From Microbulbifer hainanensis (GTDB taxonomy: Bacteria; Pseudomonadota; Gammaproteobacteria; Pseudomonadales; Cellvibrionaceae), in NCBI RefSeq assembly GCF_014904735.1, contig NZ_JACZCR010000033.1:124001-188000 (forward strand): 64,000 nucleotides of DNA. Direction: 5' to 3'. The translations under genes were made by a program, and so were the position numbers. Numbering within the stretch: position 1 is the first letter of the stretch; every line of letters begins with the position of its first letter. The notes below the pieces were generated by a model. That model was not told the DNA's origin, made no database searches, and saw nothing but the letters and a program-made list of their open reading frames with translations. Positions 1 to 8,566 of this stretch are shown piece by piece.

Positions 1-2
1 TG

Positions 3-773
3 TACAGTGAGGACGATGTCCGCCGTGTCGAGGAGATACTCGCGTGGCTGGCGCGCGGCGTCGCCATCGGCAAGGTGCGCCCACTGCTGGACGAGGGCGC
101 GCCCGCGGCGGTGGAGGAGGACAGCTGGAGCGGTATGGTGGAAGCGACTACTGTGGCGGTGTCGCAGTTCGCGGCACCAGAGCTGCAGCGGCAACTGGAA
201 CAGTTGCTGTCGAGTTATCCGCTGCCGCTGATTCTCGATCGCTGGCTGACGCCGGTGCAGCGCCGGCTGCATCGCCGCGAGCGCTTCGGCAGCAGTGTGG
301 CACAGGGTTTTTTCTGGCAGCTGCTGACAGAGGAACTCGCGATCGTACTGCGCGCCGGGCGCAAGAATATCCGCCAGTCCGGTCGCAACAGTCGCGGCAA
401 ACTACTGCTGGTGAGTTTTAGCGGCGGCGAGCAGCAGGTATTTGCCCGGCTGTTCTGCGCCGCGCTGATTGCCGCCGGCTGGGACGCGGTGCACCTGGGT
501 CCGGATGTGGAACTGGGGGAGCTGGCATTTGCCGCGGAAAAACTCGGTGCCGACGGTGTCATCTGCTACAGCCATAACGCGCTACCCATGGCGGTCCTGG
601 GCAGCGGCCTGGAGCGCGCGCTGCGCAGCCTCAATAAACCGCTGTGGCTGGCCGGCGGTATCGTCGAGCTGCAGCGCGGCGATGTGCAGAGACTCGCCCG
701 GCACAAAGGTTGCCGTGTGTTACCGGCGGAGTGCGACCCGGCAATCCGCGCATTGCGGGAGCAGCTCCCATGA
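3..773 (+). CDS. MerR-family regulator with B12-binding-like domain, 5' truncated (LitR/CarH type)
   Basis: The reading frame is already open at the window edge, so most of the N-terminal MerR helix-turn-helix is missing. The first visible residues, up to ARGVAIGKVRPLL, resemble the end of such a domain. A helical cap domain follows (around LPLILDRWLTPVQRRL), then a Rossmann-like cobalamin-binding fold beginning GKLLLVSFSGGEQQ. LitR/CarH proteins are light-responsive repressors of photolyase and carotenoid genes that bind adenosylcobalamin through a histidine. Here the usual GE-x-H motif reads GEQQ, so the ligand histidine is absent. The stop codon overlaps the photolyase start by 4 bp (ATGA), indicating translational coupling. 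Family assignment is good; the light-sensing mechanism is inference. Confidence 0.8.
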   Translation, partial: YSEDDVRRVEEILAWLARGVAIGKVRPLLDEGAPAAVEEDSWSGMVEATTVAVSQFAAPELQRQLEQLLSSYPLPLILDRWLTPVQRRLHRRERFGSSVAQGFFWQLLTEELAIVLRAGRKNIRQSGRNSRGKLLLVSFSGGEQQVFARLFCAALIAAGWDAVHLGPDVELGELAFAAEKLGADGVICYSHNALPMAVLGSGLERALRSLNKPLWLAGGIVELQRGDVQRLARHKGCRVLPAECDPAIRALREQLP

Positions 774-2233
774 CCCGCAACCTGCAATACGGGCGCGGCC
801 TGGTTTGGCTGCGCAACGACCTGCGCCTGCGCGACAATACGGCCCTGTACCGCGCTGCGGTCAGCTGCGGCGCCGTCGCGGCAGTTTTCATTGCCTGCCC
901 GAAAACCTGGAAGAGCCATGACGACGGCGACCCGGTAGTGAACTTTCGCCTCGCCTGCCTGCGCGAGCTGCAGGAGAGCCTGGCGGGCAGGCGTATTCCC
1001 CTGTATTTCCTCGAGGTTGCATCGTTTGACGAAGTGCCGTCGGCACTGCAGCAGATTGTCCGCAAGCTGCAAATCGACGCGGTATTCGCCAACGCGGAAT
1101 ATCCATTTAACGAGCAGCGCCGCGACAGCGCGGCGCGGGCCGCACTCCAAGAGGCCGGGGTGCCGATCGAGTACAGCACCGACCGGACCCTGGTGCCGCC
1201 GGGCGCAGTCAGGACCGGCAGCGGCGACGCCTACAAAGTGTTCACACCGTTCAAGCGCGCTTTCGTCTCCCAGTGCGGCGCCACGGATTTCTCCCCGCTG
1301 CCGCCGCCGCGGCAGTTCGACGGTGACAAAGGCTGGCCGCAATGGCTGCAGATCGCGGGCGCGCACAACCTGGTGCAGACGATTCCCGATACGGTGCGCG
1401 GCTATCGGGCGCTGCCCCAGAAAGACGGCAAGATATTCGGTTGGATGCCGGGAGAAAAAGCGGGGGCACGCCGCCTGCGCGAATTCGGTGAAATCATCGA
1501 TGGCTATGAAGACGAACGCGATTTTCCCGCGATCGATGCCACGTCCAGGCTGTCCCCCTATTTGAACTGCGGCGCGGTTTCGATTCGCCAGTGCGCGCAG
1601 CTGGCGCTCGGGTTGAATGAGGGGCGCTGGGTCGGCGGCAGCGAGGGTATCAGTTGCTGGCTGGGGGAATTGATATGGCGCGAATTTTACACGCACCTGC
1701 TGGTGGCGTTTCCCCGCCTGTGTAAACACCAGCCATTCAAGCCGGAAACCGACCGGGTGCCCTGGTCCGGGGATGAACTGGCCTTCCGCCGCTGGTGCCA
1801 GGGCAAAACCGGTGTGCCGATCGTCGACGCGGCAATGCGCCAATTGCTGGAAACCGGCTGGATGCACAACCGCCTGCGCATGGTGGTGGCGTCGTTTCTC
1901 AGCAAGAACCTGTTGATCGACTGGCGCTGGGGCGAGCGCCATTTCATGAACCACCTGATCGACGCTGACTTTGCGGCCAACAACGGCGGCTGGCAGTGGG
2001 CGGCGTCCACCGGTACTGACGCAGTGCCTTATTTCCGCGTTTTCAATCCCTACAGCCAGTCGAAAAAATTCGATCCGCGCGGGGAGTTTATCCGCCGGTT
2101 TGTACCGGAATTACACGAACTGAATGATAAGGAAATTCACTGCCCCGACTCAGCGGCGGATTATCCGGCGCCGATCTGCGACGTGGCGCAGAGCCGCAAG
2201 CACGCGATCGAGGTTTATGCGGCGCTGAAATAA
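770..2233 (+). CDS. phrB: Deoxyribodipyrimidine (CPD) photolyase
   Basis: This flavoenzyme uses blue light to split cyclobutane pyrimidine dimers in DNA. The 487-residue product opens with LVWLRNDLRLRDN (residues 11-23), the start of the antenna-binding alpha/beta domain. The FAD-binding domain carries GERHFMNHLIDADFAANNGG and, from about residue 402, AANNGGWQWAASTGTD, the class I photolyase signature. Length matches E. coli PhrB (about 470 residues). The ATG at 770 is chosen because it overlaps the upstream regulator's stop and the protein then starts at the usual place; an open extension upstream is only the regulator's shadow. Cotranscription with a LitR-like gene points to light-induced expression. 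Confidence 0.93.
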   Translation: MTRNLQYGRGLVWLRNDLRLRDNTALYRAAVSCGAVAAVFIACPKTWKSHDDGDPVVNFRLACLRELQESLAGRRIPLYFLEVASFDEVPSALQQIVRKLQIDAVFANAEYPFNEQRRDSAARAALQEAGVPIEYSTDRTLVPPGAVRTGSGDAYKVFTPFKRAFVSQCGATDFSPLPPPRQFDGDKGWPQWLQIAGAHNLVQTIPDTVRGYRALPQKDGKIFGWMPGEKAGARRLREFGEIIDGYEDERDFPAIDATSRLSPYLNCGAVSIRQCAQLALGLNEGRWVGGSEGISCWLGELIWREFYTHLLVAFPRLCKHQPFKPETDRVPWSGDELAFRRWCQGKTGVPIVDAAMRQLLETGWMHNRLRMVVASFLSKNLLIDWRWGERHFMNHLIDADFAANNGGWQWAASTGTDAVPYFRVFNPYSQSKKFDPRGEFIRRFVPELHELNDKEIHCPDSAADYPAPICDVAQSRKHAIEVYAALK

Positions 2234-2370
2234 AGCGTTGTTTTGCGCGGGCGCGCGGGCCTTCCCCCGCAAGCGCGATGGAGTGTGTCGAAAGTGGGTT
2301 GCGCGGCGCCAATCGGCAAATTTGCCGCGTCTATACTTGCTCCATCGCCAACGACGCAATGGAGTGCGCC

Positions 2371-4545
2371 ATGGGTTTTCCCTGCAAGTCCCTCTCACTG
2401 GCGGTGGCTCTCGCCGCCGCTGCCAACAGTTACGCCGACGGCAATATCGCCGAACTGTACAGCGGTATCGTGGTGTTCGGGGACAGTCTGTCGGACAGTG
2501 GTAACGCGGGTGTTTTTACCAGTAACGATCCCGCCGGGTTAATACCGCCACAACCGGCGATCAGTTTTACTGCACAGGATCTGGGGCTGGCGCCGCTGTT
2601 ACCGTCCTGTTACGGCCTGGGCCCCGCGTTTGGTGGCGCTATTCCCTGTGCGCCGGCGCCGGGAACGACGGATCAGCAACTGCAGCAGATTGTCGGTTCG
2701 GTACTGACCAATGGCAGCAACTGGGCGGTCGGAGGCAACCGCGCCGCGGACGTGTTGCTCGATCTCGTCGGGCCGCAGCGCTTCCTCCAGCTCTTCCCCG
2801 ACACCACCGTTGCCGATCACAACAGCCTGAACACGATACTGCCGGATTCCACCCGCTGTGGCCCGGACGGCGTCTGCGACCCGGCCGCCGGCGAGAGCCC
2901 CTATTTATCGCCGGCGGAAACCGCCGAGGCGGTGGCGGCTTTCGGTAACCCCGCCGCCCTGCAGGCACTGGTCGATGACCCCTCCAACAATATCACTATC
3001 ACCGGTGTGCCCTTTGCCACAGGCCAGGGATACCTGCCGCAGAATGCCGTCAACCGCGACGCGCTCTACTATCTGAACGGCGGTGGCAATGACATCATTG
3101 CCGGGGTATTCGCCGGTACTATTACGCCGGATTCCATGACGCGTTCCGCCACCTTTCTGGCGACAGCCGCCGCTGAATTGCGGGGGGCCGGTGCCCGCTT
3201 TATCGCGGTGTCGAATGCCCCGCGGGTCGGCAACACACCGCTGATGAACGATGCGGGGCCGGCGGCGGTCAGTGCGGGCAACACCGGCACGGCGCTGTTT
3301 AACGAGGCGCTGCGGCGCAAGCTCAATGTCATCGGCAATGTACTGATTCTGGATACCGAGGGGTTCAGCGCCCTGGCGCACGAGCGGCCCGGATTGTTCG
3401 GTTTTGCCAATATCGATCAGGCCGCCACCTGCTACCAGGCCGGGGCCTGCGCTAATCCAGACCCGGTCTACAGCCAGGGTGGCAGTGCCCCGAATGCCAA
3501 CCGCCTGCTGTTCAATGATGGTGTGCACCCGACGCTGGCTGCGGGAATGACTGTCGGTGACTATTACGCTTCGGTGCTGAGTGCGCCGGTGGGCTATGGC
3601 CTGCTGCCGGATCTCGGTTACGCAAATCTGCAGGCGCACCAGTCGAACATCAATCACCACCTGGTGGCCCAGCGCTTTCGCGATCCCACCACGACGATTT
3701 TCTTCGGCGCCGCCTGGCAGCGCACGGATATCGGGTTTGGCCCCGCAATCAATGAGCGGAACAACGGCTGGGACGGTTTCTTCGGCTTCAGTTTCGCGTC
3801 CGGTGATAACCTGGAATGGGCCATGGCGCTGTCGTATGCCGGCAACGACTACGATCCGAAGGACTGGTCGCTGGAAGCGCGCAACCTCAATTTCAGCATC
3901 CTGGCCCGCTGGGACAACGAGCGCTATTTTGTCGATGGCGGTTACACATACGGGAACATCGATTACAAGGAAATTGATCGCCAGGTACATATCGGCAGCG
4001 TCTTCAACCGGCGCATGGAAGCGGATAGTGACGGCGATACCAGCACCCTGTTCCTGAATGCGGGTTTCGACAGCGCGCCGGCGTTGCCGTGCCAGTTGGG
4101 ACCATTTGTCTCGGTGGAGCTGACTCGGGTGGATGTGGACAGCTTCCGCGAAAAGACCTGGCGGGACCTGACGTACATTGGCGACAACGGACAGGACCTG
4201 GATCCCATTGGTCTCAAGGTGCGCCACCAGAACCGCGACTACCAGCGCTACCGTGCGGGCTATTTCTACAATGGTCCGGAGAAAGCCGATTGGCGCTGGT
4301 TTGGCGAAGTGTGGCTGGAAGTCAATGACGGTGACGACCGCGATACCGTGGGGATCGGCCTCAAGTCGATCCGCGGCAACAGCGCCTATATGGCGGGCTA
4401 CGATAGCTACAATGACGGTTACTTCCAGAATGGTGTCGGCGGCCTGGTGGGGCTCAACCTCACCGAGAAGCTGCAGGTCAGCGGCAATATCCATGTTTAT
4501 CCGGAGAACACCGTCGGTGGCCTGAACCTGAATTACCGCTTTTAA
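2371..4545 (+). CDS. GDSL-family esterase autotransporter (EstA-like)
   Basis: A 724-residue outer-membrane esterase. A signal peptide (about residues 1-22) precedes the GDSL block VVFGDSLSDSGN, with nucleophile Ser39. The GxND block is NGGGNDI, and the Asp/His pair lies in NDGVHPT (D383, H386). From about residue 440 the sequence becomes an alternating beta-barrel pattern and ends in Phe (NLNYRF), typical of a type V autotransporter. EstA of Pseudomonas, the best-known relative, is cell-surface anchored and influences motility and rhamnolipids; the natural substrate here is unknown. The ATG at 2371 follows a GGAG at 7 bp; in-frame ATGs at 2359 and 2278 are less likely. It appears monocistronic. 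Confidence 0.9.
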   Translation: MGFPCKSLSLAVALAAAANSYADGNIAELYSGIVVFGDSLSDSGNAGVFTSNDPAGLIPPQPAISFTAQDLGLAPLLPSCYGLGPAFGGAIPCAPAPGTTDQQLQQIVGSVLTNGSNWAVGGNRAADVLLDLVGPQRFLQLFPDTTVADHNSLNTILPDSTRCGPDGVCDPAAGESPYLSPAETAEAVAAFGNPAALQALVDDPSNNITITGVPFATGQGYLPQNAVNRDALYYLNGGGNDIIAGVFAGTITPDSMTRSATFLATAAAELRGAGARFIAVSNAPRVGNTPLMNDAGPAAVSAGNTGTALFNEALRRKLNVIGNVLILDTEGFSALAHERPGLFGFANIDQAATCYQAGACANPDPVYSQGGSAPNANRLLFNDGVHPTLAAGMTVGDYYASVLSAPVGYGLLPDLGYANLQAHQSNINHHLVAQRFRDPTTTIFFGAAWQRTDIGFGPAINERNNGWDGFFGFSFASGDNLEWAMALSYAGNDYDPKDWSLEARNLNFSILARWDNERYFVDGGYTYGNIDYKEIDRQVHIGSVFNRRMEADSDGDTSTLFLNAGFDSAPALPCQLGPFVSVELTRVDVDSFREKTWRDLTYIGDNGQDLDPIGLKVRHQNRDYQRYRAGYFYNGPEKADWRWFGEVWLEVNDGDDRDTVGIGLKSIRGNSAYMAGYDSYNDGYFQNGVGGLVGLNLTEKLQVSGNIHVYPENTVGGLNLNYRF

Positions 4546-4590
4546 CTGTTGCGGGCGGAACCGGGATTTGCCGGGCAGTCACTGTTCCCG

Positions 4591-4608
4591 GTGACACAAA
4601 AATGTCAC
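4591..4608. promoter_or_regulatory. Inverted repeat GTGACA-N6-TGTCAC upstream of the aminotransferase
   Basis: A perfect 6-bp inverted repeat with a six-base A-rich spacer lies about 45 bp after the esterase stop and 130 bp before the aminotransferase start. It has operator geometry. There is no T-tract, so a terminator is unlikely. The binding protein is unknown. Confidence 0.35.
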
Positions 4609-4689
4609 AGAATTATCTGCGGCAATGGGGGTGAAATTGGCGCGGGAATGCGAAATCGGTGCCGTTATCGCGGCATTGATTACCCGCCT

Positions 4690-4720
4690 GGTTGTTACCG
4701 TATAGGTATTGATAACAACC
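4690..4720. promoter_or_regulatory. 31-bp inverted repeat immediately upstream of the aminotransferase start
   Basis: The arms GGTTGTTA and TAACAACC are perfectly complementary, with a 15-bp centre. The right arm ends 14 bp before the chosen GTG start, so a bound protein would block initiation. An Lrp-family gene begins 195 bp after the aminotransferase ends, making its product a candidate binder (inference). Confidence 0.45.
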
Positions 4721-4734
4721 GGAATGTGATTGCC

Positions 4735-5934
4735 GTGACGAAGTTCAGCCCCCGATTCAGCCAACAGAGTGATGCCCTGGACAGTGCCGATGCCGACGTC
4801 TGGGCGGTCAGTGATCGCGCCCACGAACTGGCCGACAAGGGCGAGGACGTGATCTTTCTCTGTGTCGGCGACCCCAACTTCGACACCCCCGAGCCCATTC
4901 TCGATTACGCCCGCGCGCGCCTCGGCGTCGGCCGAACCCACTATTCCCCGGCAGCCGGCGAACTGATGCTGCGCCGCGCGATTGCGGATATCGAAAGCAA
5001 GGTCTCGCCGCACCCCTGCAGCCCGGATGATGTGGTGGTTTTTCCCGGTGGTACCAACGCTATTTACGCAGTTCTCGCCTGCCTGCTGAACCCGGGTGAA
5101 GAGATCGTGATCCCGGAACCGATGTATATCGGTTATGTCCCCATCTGCGATTCCCTGCGCCTGAAAGTCAATAAAGTCGCCTGTCCGGCGGAACAGAATT
5201 TTGCTTTCGACGTGGATGCGATCAAGGCGGCCATTGGTCCCGATACCCGCGCCGTGATGATCAACACCCCGGTCAACCCGACCGGCGCCATGGCCACCCC
5301 GGAACAGCTGCGCGAACTCGCGGCCCACTGCCGGGCGCTGGGTATCTGGTTGGTCTGCGATGAAATGTATTCGATGATCACCTTTGCCCGTCGCCACACC
5401 TCGCTGCGCACGGCGGCCGAACATCTGGACAATGTGGTCGTCATCGATGGCCTGTCCAAATCTCACGCCATGAGCGGCTGGCGCCTGGGCTGGGCGGTAG
5501 CGCAGGGGCCGCTGGTGCAACGCCTGATTGAATTCGCCGGCGCCACCATCTTTGGCTGCCCGCAATTTATTCAGGAGGCCGCCGCTTTTGCTCTGGAGTT
5601 TGATACCTACTTCGTCAAGCAGATGCGCGACGCCTACGAGCGCCGCCGCGACCTGATCGTGGAGCGCATCGGACGCATTCCCGGACTCAGCTGCTACTCA
5701 CCGGACGCGGGCATGTTCGTGATGGTCGATGTATCCCAGGTGGCGGAATCCGGCGAGGCCTTTGCCGAGGCACTGCTCGACGCCGAACGCGTCTCCGTCC
5801 TGCCCGGTACGCCTTTCGGTGCCAGCGCCGTCAACCACGTGCGACTGACCCTTGCCGCGGACGAGGGAGAGCTCTCCCGCGCCCTGGATCGTATCGAGCA
5901 CTTTGTAACCAGCGGCAGCCGCAGAGCCGGTTGA
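4735..5934 (+). CDS. PLP-dependent class I/II aminotransferase (AruH-like)
   Basis: A fold-type I aminotransferase of 399 residues. It has a substrate-binding GDPNFDTP near the N-terminus, INTPVNPTGAM, and the Schiff-base lysine in LSKSHAMSGWRLGW (Lys242). Several blocks resemble Pseudomonas AruH, the arginine:pyruvate transaminase, notably SKSHAMSGWR, CPQFIQEAA and AYERRRDLI. AruH-type arginine catabolism is therefore a reasonable but unproven guess; other amino-acid substrates remain possible. The frame extends upstream to a TTG at 4549, but that segment does not look conserved. GTG 4735 is preferred over GTG 4726 on GGA spacing. The Lrp-type gene downstream is probably its regulator. Confidence 0.8.
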   Translation: MTKFSPRFSQQSDALDSADADVWAVSDRAHELADKGEDVIFLCVGDPNFDTPEPILDYARARLGVGRTHYSPAAGELMLRRAIADIESKVSPHPCSPDDVVVFPGGTNAIYAVLACLLNPGEEIVIPEPMYIGYVPICDSLRLKVNKVACPAEQNFAFDVDAIKAAIGPDTRAVMINTPVNPTGAMATPEQLRELAAHCRALGIWLVCDEMYSMITFARRHTSLRTAAEHLDNVVVIDGLSKSHAMSGWRLGWAVAQGPLVQRLIEFAGATIFGCPQFIQEAAAFALEFDTYFVKQMRDAYERRRDLIVERIGRIPGLSCYSPDAGMFVMVDVSQVAESGEAFAEALLDAERVSVLPGTPFGASAVNHVRLTLAADEGELSRALDRIEHFVTSGSRRAG

Positions 5935-6128
5935 GCCGCGCCTTTACCCCCACACCCGTCACTGCGCGCATTTCGGAATCCCGCCGTCTCAAAGGGCTGA
6001 GGATACCGGGATGCGGTGGCGCGATCCGGTGCGGTGCGGATGGCGACTTCGCCGACAGAGTTCCAGCCGGTGGCGAATGCCGCTATCCTTCCCCCTTCGC
6101 GAGAACCCCAGAGTAGAAGAATCAAAGC

Positions 6129-6605
6129 GTGAAAATAGATCGCCACAACCTGCGTATCCTGCAGGTGCTGCAGACCAATGCGCGTATCAGCAACCTGAAT
6201 CTGAGTGAACAGATCGGCCTGTCCGAGAGTGCCTGCCTAGCGCGGGTCAAACGATTGACGAGCGAACGCTACGTACGTGAATTTCATGCGGAGGTGAACC
6301 TGGACAAGGTGCGCCATGCCGAGTTTTACGTCAACGTGGCCCTCAAGCGACAGGATGCGCGCACCAGTGAAAGCTTCCGCCGTGCCATCAACGATATTCC
6401 GCAGATCGTGTCCTGCGTGAAGATGTCCGGTGAATTCGATTACATGTTGCGCTTCGTCTGCCCGGACGCGGCGGATTTCAATCGCGTATCGGAACAGCTG
6501 CTGGCCAACGAGGATGCAGCCATTTCTCGCATGACATCGCACCTGGTCATCGAAAAGACCAAGCCGTTTACCGGTTATCCCCTCGACATGCTCTTCCAGG
6601 ACTGA
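6129..6605 (+). CDS. Lrp/AsnC-family transcriptional regulator
   Basis: A 158-residue protein of the usual family size. The N-terminal helix-turn-helix covers about residues 4-55 (DRHNLRILQVLQTNARISN and LSESACLARVKRL). A C-terminal RAM/AsnC effector domain follows, with a conserved glycine-acidic segment at KMSGEFDYMLRF. Such proteins form octamers or dodecamers and respond to amino acids. It starts at GTG 6129. Its position just after an aminotransferase gene suggests that it senses the amino acid metabolised by that enzyme. The intervening 194 bp contain no other gene that I can see. Confidence 0.88.
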   Translation: MKIDRHNLRILQVLQTNARISNLNLSEQIGLSESACLARVKRLTSERYVREFHAEVNLDKVRHAEFYVNVALKRQDARTSESFRRAINDIPQIVSCVKMSGEFDYMLRFVCPDAADFNRVSEQLLANEDAAISRMTSHLVIEKTKPFTGYPLDMLFQD

Positions 6606-6637
6606 AAGCCGACGCCCGGCGGTGCGGGCGCCAGTCT

Positions 6638-7663
6638 CTAGATCATCATCGACACAGTGCGCTCGATCAGCCACCAGGCGGCCAGCCCACCCACCAGATA
6701 GGACACCGGCCAGGCGACAGCTACAGCGGCGGATTCGTTACTGTACTGCTGCCACTGCTGGACCGGCGGCAGACGCCGGAACAGCACAAATAGCCCGGTG
6801 ACGGCGACGATAAACAGCAGCTGCCCGGCCTCTACACCGATATTGAACATCGCCAGCGACAGTGGAATAGCGTCCTGAGGCACACCGATATCGGCCAGCG
6901 CGCCGGCAAACCCCAGTCCGTGCAGCAGGCCGAAGCCAAAGGCCACCAGCCAGGGCTTGCGGATTGCCAGGGTGCTGCGCCCGCGGAGCTTGTGCAGTAT
7001 CTCGGTTGCCACGAAAACAATACTCAGCGCGATGACCGCCTCCACCGGTGCCTGGTGGACGCTTACGATACCGAGGACCGCCGCTGCCAGAGTGATGCTG
7101 TGGGCCAGCGTAAATGCGGTAATTGTCCCCAGTAGCTGTCGGCCACCGGTCACCAGCAGGATCAGTGCCAGCACGAATAGCAGGTGATCGATTCCCAGCA
7201 ATATGTGTTCCACGCCCAGGGCGAAATAGGTCCCGGCGACCTGGCCGTTACCCGCCTTGCCATCCACAGTGAATTGCGGCTGATCCGGCAGCAGCCGCAA
7301 AACCTGTTCTCGGCCATCAAGCCAGGTAATCCGTGCCAGGGCATCGGTCATGGTCTGCTGCAGGCCGTCGATGTTAATGGTCACTCCGGCGAGGTCGTGT
7401 GCGTGGCGGATTTTCCAGGTCTCCGCGTAAAAGCCGTTGACCAGTTGCGCCTGAGGCGCAGCGATGGCCACCACGCTGTCATCGAATCGGACGTTCATGG
7501 CGAGACGCAGTTCGCCGCGGGCCGGCACCCGCCAGGTTACGGCGAACTCTCCTGCGCTGGTCTGTTCAATCTGCAGGTAGGCCGGGCGCAGCTCATGGGA
7601 GAAAAGCGGCGGCGACAGCAGGAGTGTAAACAGCAGCAGGATCGGCGCGAGGGTTTTGCTCAT
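6638..7663 (-). CDS. HupE/UreJ-family membrane protein with periplasmic N-terminal domain
   Basis: A 341-residue protein with a signal sequence (SKTLAPILLLFTLLLSPPLF), then an extracytoplasmic beta-rich stretch of about 140 residues. The C-terminal half is a multi-helix membrane domain with GVEHILLGIDHLLFV, the hallmark of the HupE/UreJ family. Classical members are nickel permeases linked to hydrogenase or urease, but this long periplasmic form is widespread without either, and no nickel enzyme is encoded nearby. It is the last gene of a minus-strand cluster and overlaps the stop of the parvulin gene by 4 bp. Metal specificity is not shown. Confidence 0.82.
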   Translation of the reverse strand: MSKTLAPILLLFTLLLSPPLFSHELRPAYLQIEQTSAGEFAVTWRVPARGELRLAMNVRFDDSVVAIAAPQAQLVNGFYAETWKIRHAHDLAGVTINIDGLQQTMTDALARITWLDGREQVLRLLPDQPQFTVDGKAGNGQVAGTYFALGVEHILLGIDHLLFVLALILLVTGGRQLLGTITAFTLAHSITLAAAVLGIVSVHQAPVEAVIALSIVFVATEILHKLRGRSTLAIRKPWLVAFGFGLLHGLGFAGALADIGVPQDAIPLSLAMFNIGVEAGQLLFIVAVTGLFVLFRRLPPVQQWQQYSNESAAVAVAWPVSYLVGGLAAWWLIERTVSMMI

Positions 7664-8517
7664 TGCCGGGCCACCTCGCCGGCGCTGCCGTGCAGTTCGC
7701 CCTCTATGCGCACATCGTATTTTGCCCGCAGGGATTCATACTGGCGCTGGAGAACGTCTTTCTGTTCCTGCAATTGCCAGTCCCGCAATACCTGTGGGCG
7801 CACTTCGGCGAAATTCGCCGGCCGCTGTGGCTCGTAGTGTTCGATAAATACCAGATGCTGGCCGTAGGCGGAGCGCACGGGGCCGGCCCACTGGCCGCGC
7901 GGCAGTTCACGCAACTGGTCGGAGAACTTGTCTCCGAAGACCCGGTCGATGCGCCCGGCAGTTTCGTCGGAATAGTGCCCCTGCAGAAGGTTGCTGTCGC
8001 CGACGCTGTCGGCGGGTGCGCCGGTCTGCAGCAACGCCAGTGCTGCGCGCGCATCACTGGCGGCAGTCGCGCGGGTATCACCACTGAAAAAGCGCTGCCG
8101 GAAACTGATCCGGGCCGGGCGCAGGTAGGCCTGACCGTGCCGGGCAAAATAATCGCGCAGCACTTCGTCGCCCGGATCCAGCGTGTCGACGAGATCGCGG
8201 GAAAGGAATTCCATTTTCTGGCGCAGGCGGCGGCGCACTACGGTGTCGTCGCGATCTAGCCCCAGTTTCACCGCTTCGCGGTAGAGCACTTCCTCGCGCA
8301 CATAATCATCCACCAGTGTGCGCAACTCCCGCTCGGTCGGCGGCCGCTGCCAGCCACGGGCAAAGACCGCCACCAGGTGATCGATGCGGTTCTGGTTGAC
8401 GACAATCGCTTCCGGCTTATGCCCGGGCTGGAACCATGCATTGACGCCAAACAGCAGGGCGCCGATGACTGCGAAGTGCAGCAGTGGCTCGCGCAGCAGC
8501 GAATTTTTCATGGTCAT
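7660..8517 (-). CDS. Membrane-anchored parvulin-type peptidyl-prolyl isomerase
   Basis: A 285-residue protein with one N-terminal membrane helix (LLHFAVIGALLFGVNAWF), a SurA/PpiD-like helical region and a C-terminal PpiC-like domain (about residues 125-245). The parvulin active-site consensus is weak, so chaperone activity may outweigh isomerisation. It probably acts in the periplasm on envelope proteins. It is coupled to the HupE-like gene by a 4-bp overlap and lies 49 bp downstream of the DUF3604 lipoprotein gene, so the three probably form one transcript and this protein may help fold its partners. An alternative start is the second ATG, two codons in. Confidence 0.8.
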   Translation of the reverse strand: MTMKNSLLREPLLHFAVIGALLFGVNAWFQPGHKPEAIVVNQNRIDHLVAVFARGWQRPPTERELRTLVDDYVREEVLYREAVKLGLDRDDTVVRRRLRQKMEFLSRDLVDTLDPGDEVLRDYFARHGQAYLRPARISFRQRFFSGDTRATAASDARAALALLQTGAPADSVGDSNLLQGHYSDETAGRIDRVFGDKFSDQLRELPRGQWAGPVRSAYGQHLVFIEHYEPQRPANFAEVRPQVLRDWQLQEQKDVLQRQYESLRAKYDVRIEGELHGSAGEVARQ

Positions 8518-8566
8518 GGTGAAGCTCCTTGCCCGGTATATTTCGCCGATGTAATACCAACCCGAC

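Noticed and set aside
566..1954. Long open frame on the minus strand opposite the photolyase
   Set aside because: It is a high-GC shadow of phrB with no recognisable motif; the plus-strand protein has full family signatures.
2905..4494. 529-codon minus-strand frame opposite the esterase
   Set aside because: Shadow of the autotransporter gene; composition follows the antisense of its codons and no domain is visible.
4549..4734. N-terminal extension of the aminotransferase from a TTG codon
   Set aside because: The extension contains both inverted repeats and is unlike aminotransferase N-termini; a start at 4735 fits family length.
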